DNA of 64,000 nucleotides from Bradyrhizobium sp. 1 (GCF_023073315.1 NZ_JADPJH010000011.1:403703-467702), one strand, 5' to 3'. Positions 52,443 through 63,624 are shown, counted from the stretch's first letter. The notes: generated by a model not told the origin, from the letters alone. Numbers and translations: made by a program.

Positions 52443-54071
52443 ATGCTTGGTTTGATGCAAGATTGGCCCCTGCTCTGCCACCGGATCATCGAACACGCTG
52501 CCAGGATTCATGGCAAGCAGGAGGTCGTCACGCGATCGGTCGAGGGACCGATCCATCGCACCACCTATGGCGAAATCCACAAGCGCGCGCTCAAGGTCTC
52601 GCAAGTGCTGGATCGCGACGGCATCAAGCTCGGCGACCGCGTCGCAACGATCGCCTGGAACACCTGGCGCCATCTCGAAGTCTGGTACGGCATCATGGGG
52701 ATCGGCGCCATCTGCCATACCGTCAATCCCCGCCTTTTCCCCGAACAGATCGCCTGGATCATCAACCATGCGCAGGACCGCATCGTGATGACCGACATCA
52801 CCTTCGTTCCGGTCCTGGAGAAGATCGCCGACAAGCTCACGAGCGTGGAGCGCTACGTCGTACTCACCGACAAGGCGCATATGCCTGAGACCACGCTGAA
52901 GAATGTGGTGGCCTACGAGGACTGGATCGCGGAGGCCGACGGCCAATTCAAATGGAAGGACTTTGACGAGAACACGGCAGCCGCAATGTGCTACACATCA
53001 GGCACCACGGGCGATCCGAAGGGTGTGCTGTACTCGCATCGCTCCAACGTGCTGCACGCGCTGATGGCCAACAATGTCGATGCGCTCGGCACCAGTGCCT
53101 CCGAAACGATGCTGCCGGTAGTTCCGCTGTTCCACGCCAATAGCTGGGGCATCGCCTTCTCCGCGCCCTCACAGGGCACCAAGCTGGTGATGCCCGGCGC
53201 CAAGCTCGACGGCGCCTCGGTCTACGAACTGCTCTCGGCCGAGAAGGTGACGCACACGGCCGGCGTGCCGACGGTGTGGCTGATGCTGCTCCAGCACATG
53301 ACCGCCAACAATCTGAAGCTGCCGGACCTGAAGATGGTGATCTGCGGCGGCTCGGCGATGCCGCGCTCGATGATCAAGGCCTTCCTCGACATGGGCTCGA
53401 ACGTGCGCCACGCGTGGGGCATGACCGAGATGAGCCCGATCGGCAGCGTCGCGGCGCTGAAGCCGCCGTTCCAGAATGCGACCGGCGATGCCAGGCTCGA
53501 CGTGCTCCAGATGCAGGGCTATGCGCCCTTCGCCGTGGAGATGAAGATCACCGACGATGCCGGCAAGGAGCTGCCGTGGGACGGCACGACATTCGGCCGC
53601 CTCAAGGTCTCCGGGCCCGCCGTCGCCAAGGCCTACTTCCGCATCGACACTGACATCCTCGACGAGGACGGCTTCTTCGACACCGGCGACGTCGCGACCA
53701 TCGACGAGGCCGGCTACATGCGGATCACCGACCGCTCCAAGGACGTGATCAAGTCCGGCGGCGAGTGGATCTCCTCGATCGACCTCGAAAACCTCGCGGT
53801 CGGCCATCCCGCCGTGGCGGAGGCCGCCGTGATCGGCGTGTTCCATCCCAAATGGGACGAACGGCCGCTGCTGATCGTGCAGCTCAAGCAGGGCCAGCAG
53901 GCTAGCCGCGAGGACATCCTGAAATACATGGATGGCAAGATCGCGAAATGGTGGATGCCCGACGACGTCGCCTTCGTCGACGGCATTCCGCACACCGCCA
54001 CCGGCAAGATCCTGAAGACGGCGCTGCGCGACCAATTTAGGGATTATCGCTTCCCGAACGCGGCGGCGTAA
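52443..54071 (+). CDS. Fatty acyl-CoA ligase (AMP-binding)
   Basis: The product has 542 residues from ATG 52443 with GGAGG 9 nt upstream. Seen: [12 protein letters not shown] (ATP-binding loop), [25 protein letters not shown] and the C-terminal Lys in [12 protein letters not shown] (catalytic for adenylation). Known: activates medium/long-chain fatty acids or related carboxylates to acyl-CoA. Substrate length not resolved. Confidence 0.93.
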   Translation: MLGLMQDWPLLCHRIIEHAARIHGKQEVVTRSVEGPIHRTTYGEIHKRALKVSQVLDRDGIKLGDRVATIAWNTWRHLEVWYGIMGIGAICHTVNPRLFPEQIAWIINHAQDRIVMTDITFVPVLEKIADKLTSVERYVVLTDKAHMPETTLKNVVAYEDWIAEADGQFKWKDFDENTAAAMCYTSGTTGDPKGVLYSHRSNVLHALMANNVDALGTSASETMLPVVPLFHANSWGIAFSAPSQGTKLVMPGAKLDGASVYELLSAEKVTHTAGVPTVWLMLLQHMTANNLKLPDLKMVICGGSAMPRSMIKAFLDMGSNVRHAWGMTEMSPIGSVAALKPPFQNATGDARLDVLQMQGYAPFAVEMKITDDAGKELPWDGTTFGRLKVSGPAVAKAYFRIDTDILDEDGFFDTGDVATIDEAGYMRITDRSKDVIKSGGEWISSIDLENLAVGHPAVAEAAVIGVFHPKWDERPLLIVQLKQGQQASREDILKYMDGKIAKWWMPDDVAFVDGIPHTATGKILKTALRDQFRDYRFPNAAA

Positions 54072-54086
54072 GGCCAGCGTATGAAC

Positions 54087-54125
54087 GTCATTCCGGGCGG
54101 CTCGATGAGCCGACCCCGGGATGAC
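54087..54125. repeat. Short GTCAT...ATGAC palindrome
   Basis: GTCATTCCGGGCGGCTCGAT and its complement GAGCCGACCCCGGGATGAC (imperfect arms) form a hairpin of about 39 nt. The GTCAT/ATGAC ends are shared with the 118-bp elements at 20463 and 56113, so it may be a short relative. Confidence 0.7.
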
Positions 54126-54237
54126 GGGCCGTAACAACCCGGGAACTCTTGAATTTGCCCCCGGGCCGTGGTCTCAACGGCCCATCGTCGCGCCAGATCG
54201 GCCGGCATCGTCCCAAACCCCCGGCAGCACCCACCCG

Positions 54238-55092
54238 ATGGCCCGCAGGTTTTCCGCTCCCTATCAGACGGAGCCCGTGTCCAGCCTCGCGAGCTGGGCG
54301 CGCAATCTGGCGGTGTTCGCGGTGGTGGCGGTGGTGGTGTCGATCCTCATCGTCCGCTTCGGCTTTCTGGAGCCGAAGCCGGCGCTAGCCACCTTCTTCG
54401 GGGGGCTCGCGGTCGCCGCTCTATCGATCCTGTTCGGCCTCGCCGGCTTTGCTGCGATCTGGCAGAACGGCTCGCGTGGCATGGCCCGCATCCTGCTCGC
54501 CTTCCTGATCGACGGTGCGATCCTCGCCTATCCCGCCTATCAGGCCCTGCTGTACAACAAGCTGCCTCATATCTACGACATCACCACCGATCCGATCGAC
54601 CCGCCGCGCTTTGATGCGCTGTCGCGCCTGCGCACCGGCGACGGCACCAACACCGCCTTCTACGCCGGTCTCCGTTCGGCCGAGCAGCAGCGCGAGCTCT
54701 ATCCTGACATCGAGCCGATCGAGCTCGAGATTCCGGTCGACCGCGCCTATGCGATCGCGCTCCAGCTCGTCAACAAGCGCAAATGGCTTGTTATCGACGA
54801 GCGCGCGCCGCAGCCGCCGCGCCGCATCGGCCGCATCGAGGCGGTGGCGCGCACGCCGATCATGGGTTTCCGCGAGGACGTCTCGATCAGGGTCGTGCCT
54901 GACGGCGACGATTCCCGCGTCGATATCCGCTCCGCCTCGCGCTATTTCGACAGCGACCTCGGCAGCAACGCCGCGCGTGTGACCAAGTTCATCGACGATC
55001 TCAACACGGCCGCGGACGCTGATGCGCTGAAGCCGGTGAAGAAGACCCCGGTGACACCGCCAAAGGCGCCGGCGAAGACTGTGAAGAAGTGA
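54238..55092 (+). CDS. DUF1499 domain membrane protein
   Basis: The product has 284 residues from ATG 54238; the frame is open to 54121 but that start falls in the repeat. Three TM helices (about 22-40, 48-73 and 78-97), then the DUF1499 soluble domain with a possible cofactor or ligand-binding DITTDPIDPPRFD and REDVSIRVVPDGDDSRVDIRS (in part RVVPDGDDSRVDIRS). C-terminal Lys/Pro tail. Function unknown; conserved in this group. Confidence 0.88.
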   Translation: MARRFSAPYQTEPVSSLASWARNLAVFAVVAVVVSILIVRFGFLEPKPALATFFGGLAVAALSILFGLAGFAAIWQNGSRGMARILLAFLIDGAILAYPAYQALLYNKLPHIYDITTDPIDPPRFDALSRLRTGDGTNTAFYAGLRSAEQQRELYPDIEPIELEIPVDRAYAIALQLVNKRKWLVIDERAPQPPRRIGRIEAVARTPIMGFREDVSIRVVPDGDDSRVDIRSASRYFDSDLGSNAARVTKFIDDLNTAADADALKPVKKTPVTPPKAPAKTVKK

Positions 55093-55159
55093 AATTGGCG
55101 AATAGGGAGTAGCGAATGGCGAGTGGAAAAGCCGCCAATTCGCCACTCCCCATTCGCCG

Positions 55160-56077
55160 TCACGCCATCCTGTACGTCCCGCCAATCACGGGATCGCCAT
55201 CCGTCGCAACCACGCCGCGCGCAACCAGATCTTCCAGATGCGCCAGCACGGAATAGCCGGCGGCCGTCGTCAGGCGCGGGTCGATGCCGATATAGATCGC
55301 GCGGACCATGGTCGGAATGTCAGTCTCGCCCTTGGCGAGGCGGTGCAGGATCGAGGCCTCGCGGGCCTTGCGGTGACGGATCAGGAAGCGCACGAAGCGC
55401 GGGCCGTCCGGGATCTCGGGGCCGTGGCCGGAGAAATACAGATCCTCCTCGCGCGCGGCGAGCCGGTCGAGCGAGTCCATGTAGTCGATCATCGAGCCGT
55501 CGGGCGGCGCCACGATCGAGGTCGACCAGCCCATCACGTGATCGCCGACGAAGTTGAACTTTCGCTCGGGCCAGGCGAACGCGAGATGGTTGGCGGTGTG
55601 GCCGGGCGTGGCCACGGCCTCGAGCCGCCAGCCGGCACCCTCGACGACGTCGCCATGGGCGATCCTGATATCGGGCACGAAGTCGCGGTCGGAGCCGGAT
55701 TCCGGATTGTGCTTCTCGCTCTCGAAGCGCGGGCGCGAGGCGCGGTGCGGGCCCTCGGCATAAACCGGCGCGCCGGTCGCCTGCTTGATCCGCGCGGTGT
55801 TCGGCGAATGGTCGCGGTGAGTGTGGGTGACGAAGATATGGCTCACCGCCTCACCGCTGACGGCATCGAGCAGCGCCTTCGCATGCGCCTCGTCGTCAGG
55901 ACCGGGATCGATGATCGCGACCTTGCCGGTGCCTACGATGTAGCTGACCGTGCCGGTGAAGGTGAACGGGCTCGGATTGTTACAGAGCACGCGCCGCACG
56001 CCGGGGCGGACTTCCTCGACGACGCCTGCTTTGAGCGGAAAATTGCGGTTGAACGGGACGTCGTCGTTGTCGGACAT
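55160..56077 (-). CDS. Metallo-beta-lactamase fold hydrolase
   Basis: The product has 305 residues. Zinc motif THTHRDHSPN (HxHxDH, residues about 84-93), further ligands in ATPGHTANHLAF and DHVMGWST. The segment after the core (YFSGHGPEI, VRAIYIGI) matches the LACTB2/beta-lactamase-like 2 family. Known members include RNA or thioester hydrolases; substrate not determined. The gene ends 70 bp from DUF1499, convergent. Confidence 0.9.
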   Translation of the reverse strand: MSDNDDVPFNRNFPLKAGVVEEVRPGVRRVLCNNPSPFTFTGTVSYIVGTGKVAIIDPGPDDEAHAKALLDAVSGEAVSHIFVTHTHRDHSPNTARIKQATGAPVYAEGPHRASRPRFESEKHNPESGSDRDFVPDIRIAHGDVVEGAGWRLEAVATPGHTANHLAFAWPERKFNFVGDHVMGWSTSIVAPPDGSMIDYMDSLDRLAAREEDLYFSGHGPEIPDGPRFVRFLIRHRKAREASILHRLAKGETDIPTMVRAIYIGIDPRLTTAAGYSVLAHLEDLVARGVVATDGDPVIGGTYRMA

Positions 56078-56112
56078 GGGACTTCCTGTGCACTACAGCC
56101 CCAACTCTCGCC

Positions 56113-56230
56113 GTCATACCCCGCGAAGGCGGGGTATCCAGTACGCCGTGGCGCCGGTGGCGAAGGCGAGGTCTCTGGGATACTGGATCGTCCGCTCCAG
56201 TGCGCAAGTGCGCACAAGGCGGACGATGAC
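56113..56230. repeat. 118-bp dispersed palindromic element, copy 2
   Basis: Same length and same ends as 20463-20580: GTCATACCCCGCGAAGGCGG at the left, GGCGGACGATGAC at the right, with ATCCAGTA/TACTGGAT inside. The middle 30-40 bp differ between copies. Confidence 0.9.
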
Positions 56231-56262
56231 AGCTGAGCAAGGCAACCAGCACCGAAGCCGGA

Positions 56263-57477
<1,215 letters not shown>

Positions 57478-57634
57478 GAAAACGTCCTTTCGTCTGGTTC
57501 CGTCAAATTTGCCCGACAAACTAAAGCGCCGCGGCAACAAGTGCAATTGCGTTGCAGATGGATGGGTCTGCCTGAATCCCGGGGACGCGCGTCGCGCACC
57601 CCGAGGGATGCTGGCGCACCCTGGGATCACAGCG

Positions 57635-58711
57635 CTAGCTTTCGAGCTGCTCGTTGGCGACGATCTCGATGCCGAAGCCCGACAGGCCCTTGTAGTCATG
57701 CACCGAGGAGGTGAGATGGCGGATCGAGGTGACGCCGAGATCGCGCAGGATCTGCGCGCCGACGCCGACTTCGCGCCACTGGCGGTTGCGGTCGGCCTCG
57801 GTCGCGCTCTCGTCGGGCAGCGGGGCCACGGGGACGCCGGCTGCGCCGTCGCGCAGGTAAACCAGCACGCCGCGGCCGGATTTCTTGAAGTGCTCGAGCA
57901 CGGCCGCCATGCGCTTATGGCCGGTGAAGATGTCCTTGACGATGTTCGGCTTGTGGAAGCGCGTCAGCACGTTCTTGCCGTCGCCGACGCCGTTATAGAC
58001 GAACGCGACGTGGGCGATGGAATCGAACGGCGAGCGGTAGGCATAGCCCTGAAGTGGCCCGATCGGGCTTTCGGTGACGAAGGTCGAGACCCGCTCGATC
58101 AGCTTCTCGCGCACCTGGCGGTAGGCGATCATGTCGGCGATGGTGACGTGCTTCAGCTTGTGCCTGGCAGCGAACTGCGAGACCTGCTCGCCCTTCATCA
58201 CGCTGCCATCGTCGTTCATCAGCTCGCTGATGACGCCGACCGGCGGCAGGCCGGAGAGCTTGCAGAGATCGACCGCGGCCTCGGTATGGCCGGAGCGCAA
58301 GAGCACGCCGCCGTCCTTGGCGATCAGCGGGAAGATGTGGCCCGGGCGGGCAAAATCGTTGGCGCCGGCATTGGGATTGGACAGCGCGCGGCAGCACGAG
58401 GCGCGCTCCTCGGCGGAGATGCCGGTGCCGCCGTCGGGCTTGTAGTCGATCGAGACCGTAAACGCGGTGGTGTGCGCGGAGTCGTTGTGGGCCACCATCG
58501 GATCGAGCCGCAGGCGGCGTGCGTCCTCGGTGGTCACAGGTGCGCAGACGATGCCGGAGGTGTGGCGAATGATGAATGCCATCTTCTCCGCGGTGCAAAG
58601 CGAGGCGGCGACGATCAGATCGCCCTCGCCCTCACGATCGTCGTCGTCGGTGACGACCACGAGCTCACCCCGGGCAAAGGCCTGCAAGACTTCCTGGACG
58701 CTATCGGGCAT
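57635..58711 (-). CDS. ribB: 3,4-dihydroxy-2-butanone 4-phosphate synthase with degenerate GTP cyclohydrolase II domain
   Basis: The product has 358 residues. The RibB domain (1-205) has the full active site: [21 protein letters not shown] and [13 protein letters not shown]. The C-terminal RibA-like domain (about 210-358) keeps the fold but lacks the zinc-binding Cys set and the RCDCG motif: the region reads [13 protein letters not shown], and the Arg/Tyr region [15 protein letters not shown] is changed. Known: in such RibBX-type proteins only the RibB half is active. It supplies the C4 precursor of riboflavin. Confidence 0.93.
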   Translation of the reverse strand: MPDSVQEVLQAFARGELVVVTDDDDREGEGDLIVAASLCTAEKMAFIIRHTSGIVCAPVTTEDARRLRLDPMVAHNDSAHTTAFTVSIDYKPDGGTGISAEERASCCRALSNPNAGANDFARPGHIFPLIAKDGGVLLRSGHTEAAVDLCKLSGLPPVGVISELMNDDGSVMKGEQVSQFAARHKLKHVTIADMIAYRQVREKLIERVSTFVTESPIGPLQGYAYRSPFDSIAHVAFVYNGVGDGKNVLTRFHKPNIVKDIFTGHKRMAAVLEHFKKSGRGVLVYLRDGAAGVPVAPLPDESATEADRNRQWREVGVGAQILRDLGVTSIRHLTSSVHDYKGLSGFGIEIVANEQLES

Positions 58712-58883
58712 TTCCCAATCTCTATCGGTTATGAGCGGGAGGCTTAGCCGGACTTGAGCCGGGGCGCTAGTGTCCTGGACGCAACCACATATTCCGGGCA
58801 GCGGGCCTGGTAGCGGCAGGCTTGCACCGAAGATACCTGGCTATAGGCGCAGATAGCCGGGAAGGAAGGCGGGCCGCGCCGTC

Positions 58884-60614
58884 TCAGGGCAACACTTCAC
58901 GCCGCTCGCCAAGCCGCTGATCGAACTCGGCGCGCTTGTCGGCCAGAAGGCCGGCCTGGGCGGCTTCGATCACGGTAAACAGCTCATGAGCGTCGCTGAG
59001 CCGGGTCACCGTGACATAGCTGGCGCCGGCCTCGTAGAGCTCGCCCACATCCGACAAGAGATCGGCCGTGGCGACGATCATGGCGGTCGGGTTGAGGGTG
59101 CGGACGTGGCGGACCAGCTTCTCGTTGCTGGCGCCCTTCAGCAGCGCATCCGGCACGCTGAGGATGATCATCTCGGACTTGCCGATGCCGGCATGGAGCA
59201 GCGTATCGGCGCTGCTGATGTCGCCATAGATCACGTGCAAACCGCGCGAGAGCAGCGTCTGGTACACATTGGGGTTGAAGTCGATCACGGTGATCTGCTC
59301 GAGCAGAACCGGGGTCTGCCGTTCGATCTCGGCCAAAAGCGCGCTCGCCGCACGGAAAAAGCCGAGGATGACGATCCGACGCGCCTCGCCATGGCCGCCC
59401 TCATGCCCTTCCTCGGCATGGCCGTTGCCATGGTCGAGGTCGCGCAGGCCGATCCGCTTCAACGGGCCGATCGCCCAGCGGGTGATCTCGTCACTGCGGC
59501 TCATCGCGAAGGTCGAGAGCACCGCGAGCACCACGAAGGCGAAGGAGGCCGCGTTGGCGGTCTCCGGGGCGATGTGGTGGTCGGAGACGCCGGTCTGGAT
59601 CACCACCAGGGAGAACTCGGAGATCTGCGCGAGGTTGAGGGCCGGCAACAGGCTCGCACGCAGCCCCTGCTTCATCAGATAGAGCGGAGCAAAGGTGGTG
59701 ACGAGGCGGCTCACCACCGTGAACGCAGCGATGATCAAGGCAAGCCCGATCACGGACAGGCCGGGCACGGGAATGGTCATGCCGAGCGCGACGAAGAACA
59801 GCGTGATGAAGAAGTCGCGGAGCGTGGTGACCTTGGCGGTGACGTCGAGCGCGTAGGGAAAGGTCGAGAGCGAGACGCCGGCGATCAGTGCGCCCATCTC
59901 GCGTGACAGCGATAGCTGCTCGGCGGTTTCGGCAACGAGAAAGCACCAGGCCAGCGCGCCGAGCAGGATCAACTCGGGACGCCGGGCGATCTGGTGGAAC
60001 AGGCGCGGCAACACATAACGGCTGACCAGCAGCGCGGCGGCGACCAGCACTGCGACGCGGCCGATCGAGATCAGGATGACACTGACCTCGAGATTGGCGA
60101 GGCTCGGCTGCACCGCCAGGAACAGGATGGCGAAGATGTCCTGGAGCACGAGGACGCCGAGCGTGATGCGACCTGGCAGCGTGTCGAGCTCGCGCTTCTC
60201 GTAGAGCACCTTGACGATGATGACGGTGCTCGACAGCGCGCAGGCGACGCAGAGATAGACCGCATCGAATTGCCCGCCGCCGAGCGACAGGCCGATGCCG
60301 ATGAAGAACAGCACCCCGAGCAGGCAGCCGCCGATAAGCTGGCCGCCCGCCGCGAACAGGATCACCTTTCCCGCCCGCACGATCTTCTTCAGGTCGATCT
60401 CCAGACCGATCATGAACAGCATGAAGATCAGGCCGAGCTCGGAAATGACGCTGATCGATTCCTGCGACTTGACCCATCCGGCGCCGAATGGACCTATGCA
60501 GAAGCCGGCGATAAGGTAGGCCAGGATCAGCGGTTGCCGGGAGAAATGGGCGAGCAAGCCCAGCATCCAGGCAAACAGAATACAGAGAGTGATGTCGCGA
60601 ATGAGCTCGTGCAT
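58884..60614 (-). CDS. Monovalent cation:proton antiporter-2 (CPA2/KefB-like) with Rossmann domain
   Basis: The product has 576 residues from ATG 60614 (frame open to 60665). The N-terminal CPA2 membrane domain (about 12 TM helices) has HFSRQPLILAYLIAG and GFCIGPFG. The C-terminal TrkA-N-like Rossmann domain starts at RRIVILGFFRAASALL (about 412); the usual GxGxxG reads GFFRAA, so dinucleotide binding may be altered. Similar to YbaL/KefB. Cation unknown. A DUF3124 gene starts on the other strand 68 bp upstream. Confidence 0.9.
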   Translation of the reverse strand: MHELIRDITLCILFAWMLGLLAHFSRQPLILAYLIAGFCIGPFGAGWVKSQESISVISELGLIFMLFMIGLEIDLKKIVRAGKVILFAAGGQLIGGCLLGVLFFIGIGLSLGGGQFDAVYLCVACALSSTVIIVKVLYEKRELDTLPGRITLGVLVLQDIFAILFLAVQPSLANLEVSVILISIGRVAVLVAAALLVSRYVLPRLFHQIARRPELILLGALAWCFLVAETAEQLSLSREMGALIAGVSLSTFPYALDVTAKVTTLRDFFITLFFVALGMTIPVPGLSVIGLALIIAAFTVVSRLVTTFAPLYLMKQGLRASLLPALNLAQISEFSLVVIQTGVSDHHIAPETANAASFAFVVLAVLSTFAMSRSDEITRWAIGPLKRIGLRDLDHGNGHAEEGHEGGHGEARRIVILGFFRAASALLAEIERQTPVLLEQITVIDFNPNVYQTLLSRGLHVIYGDISSADTLLHAGIGKSEMIILSVPDALLKGASNEKLVRHVRTLNPTAMIVATADLLSDVGELYEAGASYVTVTRLSDAHELFTVIEAAQAGLLADKRAEFDQRLGERREVLP

Positions 60615-60681
60615 GCCAAACAGGTCCGTTTTGCCGCACCCTAGAGACCGGGTGCGATGCGGCAAGCGAGCAATTCGTCAC

Positions 60682-61209
60682 ATGCGGATCGTGCTCTGGC
60701 TCATAGCCCTGCTAGGCCCGTTCGCGGCCGCTGTGCCCGTGGCCGCGCAGCCCAAGGTCAATATCGAGCAAAACTTTGCCGATTCGCTCACCGCACTGCC
60801 GAAGGAGGAACTCGCCGTCTCCGGCGGATTCTACGTGCCGGCCTATTCCAGCGTCGCGATGAGCCAGGGCAAGCTGCGCGTCGACTTCTCGGTGACGCTG
60901 AGCATCCACAATGCCTCGGAGACGCAGGCACTGGTGGTGAAGCGCATCGCCTATTTCGACACCGCGGGTAAGCAGGTCGAGAGCTACCTGAAGGCGCCGG
61001 TGGCTTTGAAGCCGCTCGCCACGGTCTCGATCTTTATCCCAACCGACGACGTGCGCGGCGGGACCGGCGCCAACTTCATCGTCGACTGGGCTGCAACAGG
61101 CGAGATCGCCGAGCCCGCGGTCGAGGCCTTGATGGTTGGCGGGGTAGCCAATGCGCATTACGCTTTCATCAGCCAGGGACGTCCCACGAGGACGGCGGGA
61201 AAAAAATAG
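60682..61209 (+). CDS. Exported DUF3124 protein
   Basis: The product has 175 residues from ATG 60682. Signal peptide (about 1-22, ending VAAQ). The core has YVPAYSSVAMSQGKLRVDFSVTLSIHN (in part YSSVAMSQGKLRVDF) and LKPLATVSIFIPTDD, matching the DUF3124 family. Function unknown. Divergent from the antiporter gene. Confidence 0.87.
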   Translation: MRIVLWLIALLGPFAAAVPVAAQPKVNIEQNFADSLTALPKEELAVSGGFYVPAYSSVAMSQGKLRVDFSVTLSIHNASETQALVVKRIAYFDTAGKQVESYLKAPVALKPLATVSIFIPTDDVRGGTGANFIVDWAATGEIAEPAVEALMVGGVANAHYAFISQGRPTRTAGKK

Positions 61210-61305
61210 AAAACCCGAAAACAACCCCATGCACAGTAGACCCAATCCGCAAAATCAATGACTTGCCGGCCCACGAGACACGGATGCGGATTTTACGAAT
61301 TTTGT

Positions 61306-61344
61306 TTGACGCGTCGGGCAAAACACTGGCATGATGACATCATC
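61306..61344 (+). promoter_or_regulatory. Candidate sigma-70 promoter with overlapping operator before the aminotransferase
   Basis: TTGACG (61306-61311) and CATGAT (61330-61335) are separated by 18 nt. A palindrome GATGA-CA-TCATC (61333-61344) covers the -10 end and the start region, the usual place for a repressor. By-eye call only. Confidence 0.5.
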
Positions 61345-61408
61345 AAAATCGCGGCGCCCGGTCGGCACCAGGCCAGCCGCCGAATAAAAAACAACGAGGA
61401 ACGCTCCC

Positions 61409-62641
61409 ATGACGTCCAGCTTCGATTTCGCGCCCCTGTTTCCCGCAGGGCTGCCGGCCCCTTCCGCGCGCTGGACGGGCCTTGCCAAATACAGCTTTGT
61501 CGGCGGCAACAATGACGCCGAGCAGGTGCCGCTTGACGAGCTGATCGAGGCAACCAACACGGTGCTGCGGCGCGAAGGCCGCTCGCTTGCCACTTACGGG
61601 CTGGCGCATGGTCCGCAGGGCTATTTGCCCTTGCGCGAATTCCTGGTGACAAAACTGAAGCGCGATGCCGGCATCAATTGCACGGTCGACGATCTCATGA
61701 TCGTCTCCGGCTCGCTGCAGGCGCTCGACCTCGTCAATTCGACGCTGCTGACGCGCGGCGACACCGTGATCTTCGAGCAGGACAGCTATCAGGGCTCGCT
61801 GACCCGCCTGGCACGGCTCGGCGTCAACGTGGTTGGCATCCCGCTCGACGATGACGGCATGCGCATGGACATGCTGGCCTCGACGTTGGCCGACCTCAAA
61901 GGCCGCGGCATCCGGCCGAAGTACATCTACACCATTCCGACCGTGCAGAACCCGACCGGCAGCATCATGCCGGAGAGCCGCCGCGCTGAGCTGTTACGGC
62001 TCGCGACCGAATATGGGGTGCCCATCTTCGAGGACGATTGCTATGCCGACCTGATCTGGTCGGGACAGCGGCCACCCGCGATCCATGCGATGAGCGAGAA
62101 CGGGGGCGTGATCCATATCGGCTCGTTCTCGAAATCGATCGCGCCGGCGCTGCGCGTCGGTTTCATCGTCGCGCCCTGGGATGTGATGTCGCGGATGCTG
62201 GCGCTGAAGACGGATGCCGGCTCAGGCGCGCTGGAGCAGATGGTGCTGGCCGCCTATTGCAAGGCGCATTTTGCGACCCACGTGCCGGCGCTAACCAAGG
62301 CGCTGCGCACAAAGCTCGATACGCTGATGGAAACACTCAACGAGCAGTTCGGAACGGCGGCCGAATTCGAGGAGCCCCGGGGCGGCATTTTCCTGTGGGT
62401 GAAGCTGCCCGACCAGGTCGATACGCTCAAGCTGTACCAGGCCGCGCTCGCCGCCGGCGTCTCGATCAATCCGGGGCCGGAATGGTCGACCAACAAGGGC
62501 CATTCGAGCTCGCGTCTACGGCTGTGCTTTGCCAGCCCTTCGCATCAGCAGATCCGCGAGGGCGTCGCGGTGCTGGCCGAGGTCTGCCGCAAGGAGTTTG
62601 GCGTGCCGGCCCGCAGCGCCAATGTGGAGAAGCGAGCCTAA
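61409..62641 (+). CDS. PLP-dependent aminotransferase, MocR/LysN-like
   Basis: The product has 410 residues. Seen: FGLAHGPQGYLPLREFL-type YGLAHGPQGYLPLREFL, IPTVQNPTGSIMPESRR (PLP region), EDDCYADLIW and GSFSKSIAPALRVG (PLP lysine), the standard fold-type I set. Known: relatives include 2-aminoadipate/branched-chain aminotransferases and the aminotransferase half of MocR regulators; no HTH domain is fused here. A short HTH gene lies convergent 3 bp downstream. Confidence 0.92.
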   Translation: MTSSFDFAPLFPAGLPAPSARWTGLAKYSFVGGNNDAEQVPLDELIEATNTVLRREGRSLATYGLAHGPQGYLPLREFLVTKLKRDAGINCTVDDLMIVSGSLQALDLVNSTLLTRGDTVIFEQDSYQGSLTRLARLGVNVVGIPLDDDGMRMDMLASTLADLKGRGIRPKYIYTIPTVQNPTGSIMPESRRAELLRLATEYGVPIFEDDCYADLIWSGQRPPAIHAMSENGGVIHIGSFSKSIAPALRVGFIVAPWDVMSRMLALKTDAGSGALEQMVLAAYCKAHFATHVPALTKALRTKLDTLMETLNEQFGTAAEFEEPRGGIFLWVKLPDQVDTLKLYQAALAAGVSINPGPEWSTNKGHSSSRLRLCFASPSHQQIREGVAVLAEVCRKEFGVPARSANVEKRA

Positions 62642-62644
62642 GAT

Positions 62645-62917
62645 TCAGGCGACCCGAGGCTGGCTGCCGTGGATCGCGGAGGCCAGCCGCAACAGCAGCA
62701 CGATCGAGACGTTGCCCTTGCCGGCCTCGATCTGGGCGATATAGCGCTCGGAAATCCCGGACCTGCGGGCAAGCTCCCGGCGCGACAGCTCGCAGCGGGC
62801 GCGCGAGGATCTCAGGCGTTCGCCCAGCTCGGTTAGAAACGCGGCCTCGGAATAAGGCGGCGCGGCACAGCTCCCCGGCAGCACCTCGCCCGCGAAATCC
62901 ATGACTTGATTCAGCAT
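62645..62917 (-). CDS. Short XRE-type HTH protein, resembles the N-terminus of BoxR/BzdR regulators
   Basis: The product has 90 residues from ATG 62917 (frame open to 62977). The HTH core ERLRSSRARCELSRRELARRSGISERYIAQIEAGKGNVSIVLLLRLASAI (in part GISERYIAQIEAGKGNVS) closely resembles benzoate-pathway regulators of the BoxR/BzdR type, which carry an additional shikimate-kinase-like effector domain of about 180 residues. Here the protein ends after HGSQPRVA, so that domain is missing. Truncation or an independent short repressor are both possible. Confidence 0.8.
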   Translation of the reverse strand: MLNQVMDFAGEVLPGSCAAPPYSEAAFLTELGERLRSSRARCELSRRELARRSGISERYIAQIEAGKGNVSIVLLLRLASAIHGSQPRVA

Positions 62918-63075
62918 CGGTCTATCCAACTTCGCCTTCGGGAAACGCCATCCTACCGGGGATAGGGCGGGCCTCATTGACGCGGATCAAATTCGCGCGC
63001 GATTGGCCGCTGCCGTGGACGAGCGCGCGCGGGATGCTACACTTTGGAATTCTTCGAGGCGGGGGTTTTCAGAAC

Positions 63076-63528
63076 ATGGCGCGTTGTCTGGGCCGCGGGA
63101 TCGCGGCTGCGATGGTGTGGATTGCGTTCGCGCCCACCGCCGGTGCCGAAACACTTGCGGCGACGGTCGAACAATGGGGCCTGCTCGGCTCGTGGGCGGT
63201 CGATTGTGCCGCCCGGCCCGACCGCGACAAGGGCGCGCTCCTGACTTACGAAATCCGGAAAGACGGAAGGGTGATGTACCGGCGCAATTTCGGCGAGACC
63301 AAGGACGAGAACGAGGTGGTGTCCGCCACCGTCAATGTCGAAGGCTCGCTCAATGTGATGGTGTACTTCCCCTCGCTCCAGCAGACGCGCGAGTTCGGCC
63401 TGCGGCTTTCAAAGCAAGGTAGCTTGCGCGCGATCTACAATCGCAGCGAGCGCGGCGAGTACACGATCAAGGAGGGCAAGTACGTTGCCACCGGCGAGCC
63501 AACACCTGCGCAGCAACGCTGCGATTAA
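63076..63528 (+). CDS. Small secreted protein of unknown function
   Basis: The product has 150 residues from ATG 63076; the frame is open to 62977 but only this start gives a signal peptide (about 1-25, ending TAGAE). The mature part contains LLGSWAVDCAARPDRDKG and a possible lipid- or sugar-binding small beta-domain (DGRVMYRRNFG, KQGSLRAIYNRSE). Two Cys could form a disulfide. No family recognised. Confidence 0.75.
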   Translation: MARCLGRGIAAAMVWIAFAPTAGAETLAATVEQWGLLGSWAVDCAARPDRDKGALLTYEIRKDGRVMYRRNFGETKDENEVVSATVNVEGSLNVMVYFPSLQQTREFGLRLSKQGSLRAIYNRSERGEYTIKEGKYVATGEPTPAQQRCD

Positions 63529-63624
63529 ACCACCTGAACAGCTGTTCAGAATTCTCCTGCGATTCCTGCGGAACGTTCGCGTCTATGCGCGGTTCTCATT
63601 TGCATTGAATTGGAGGAGGACATC

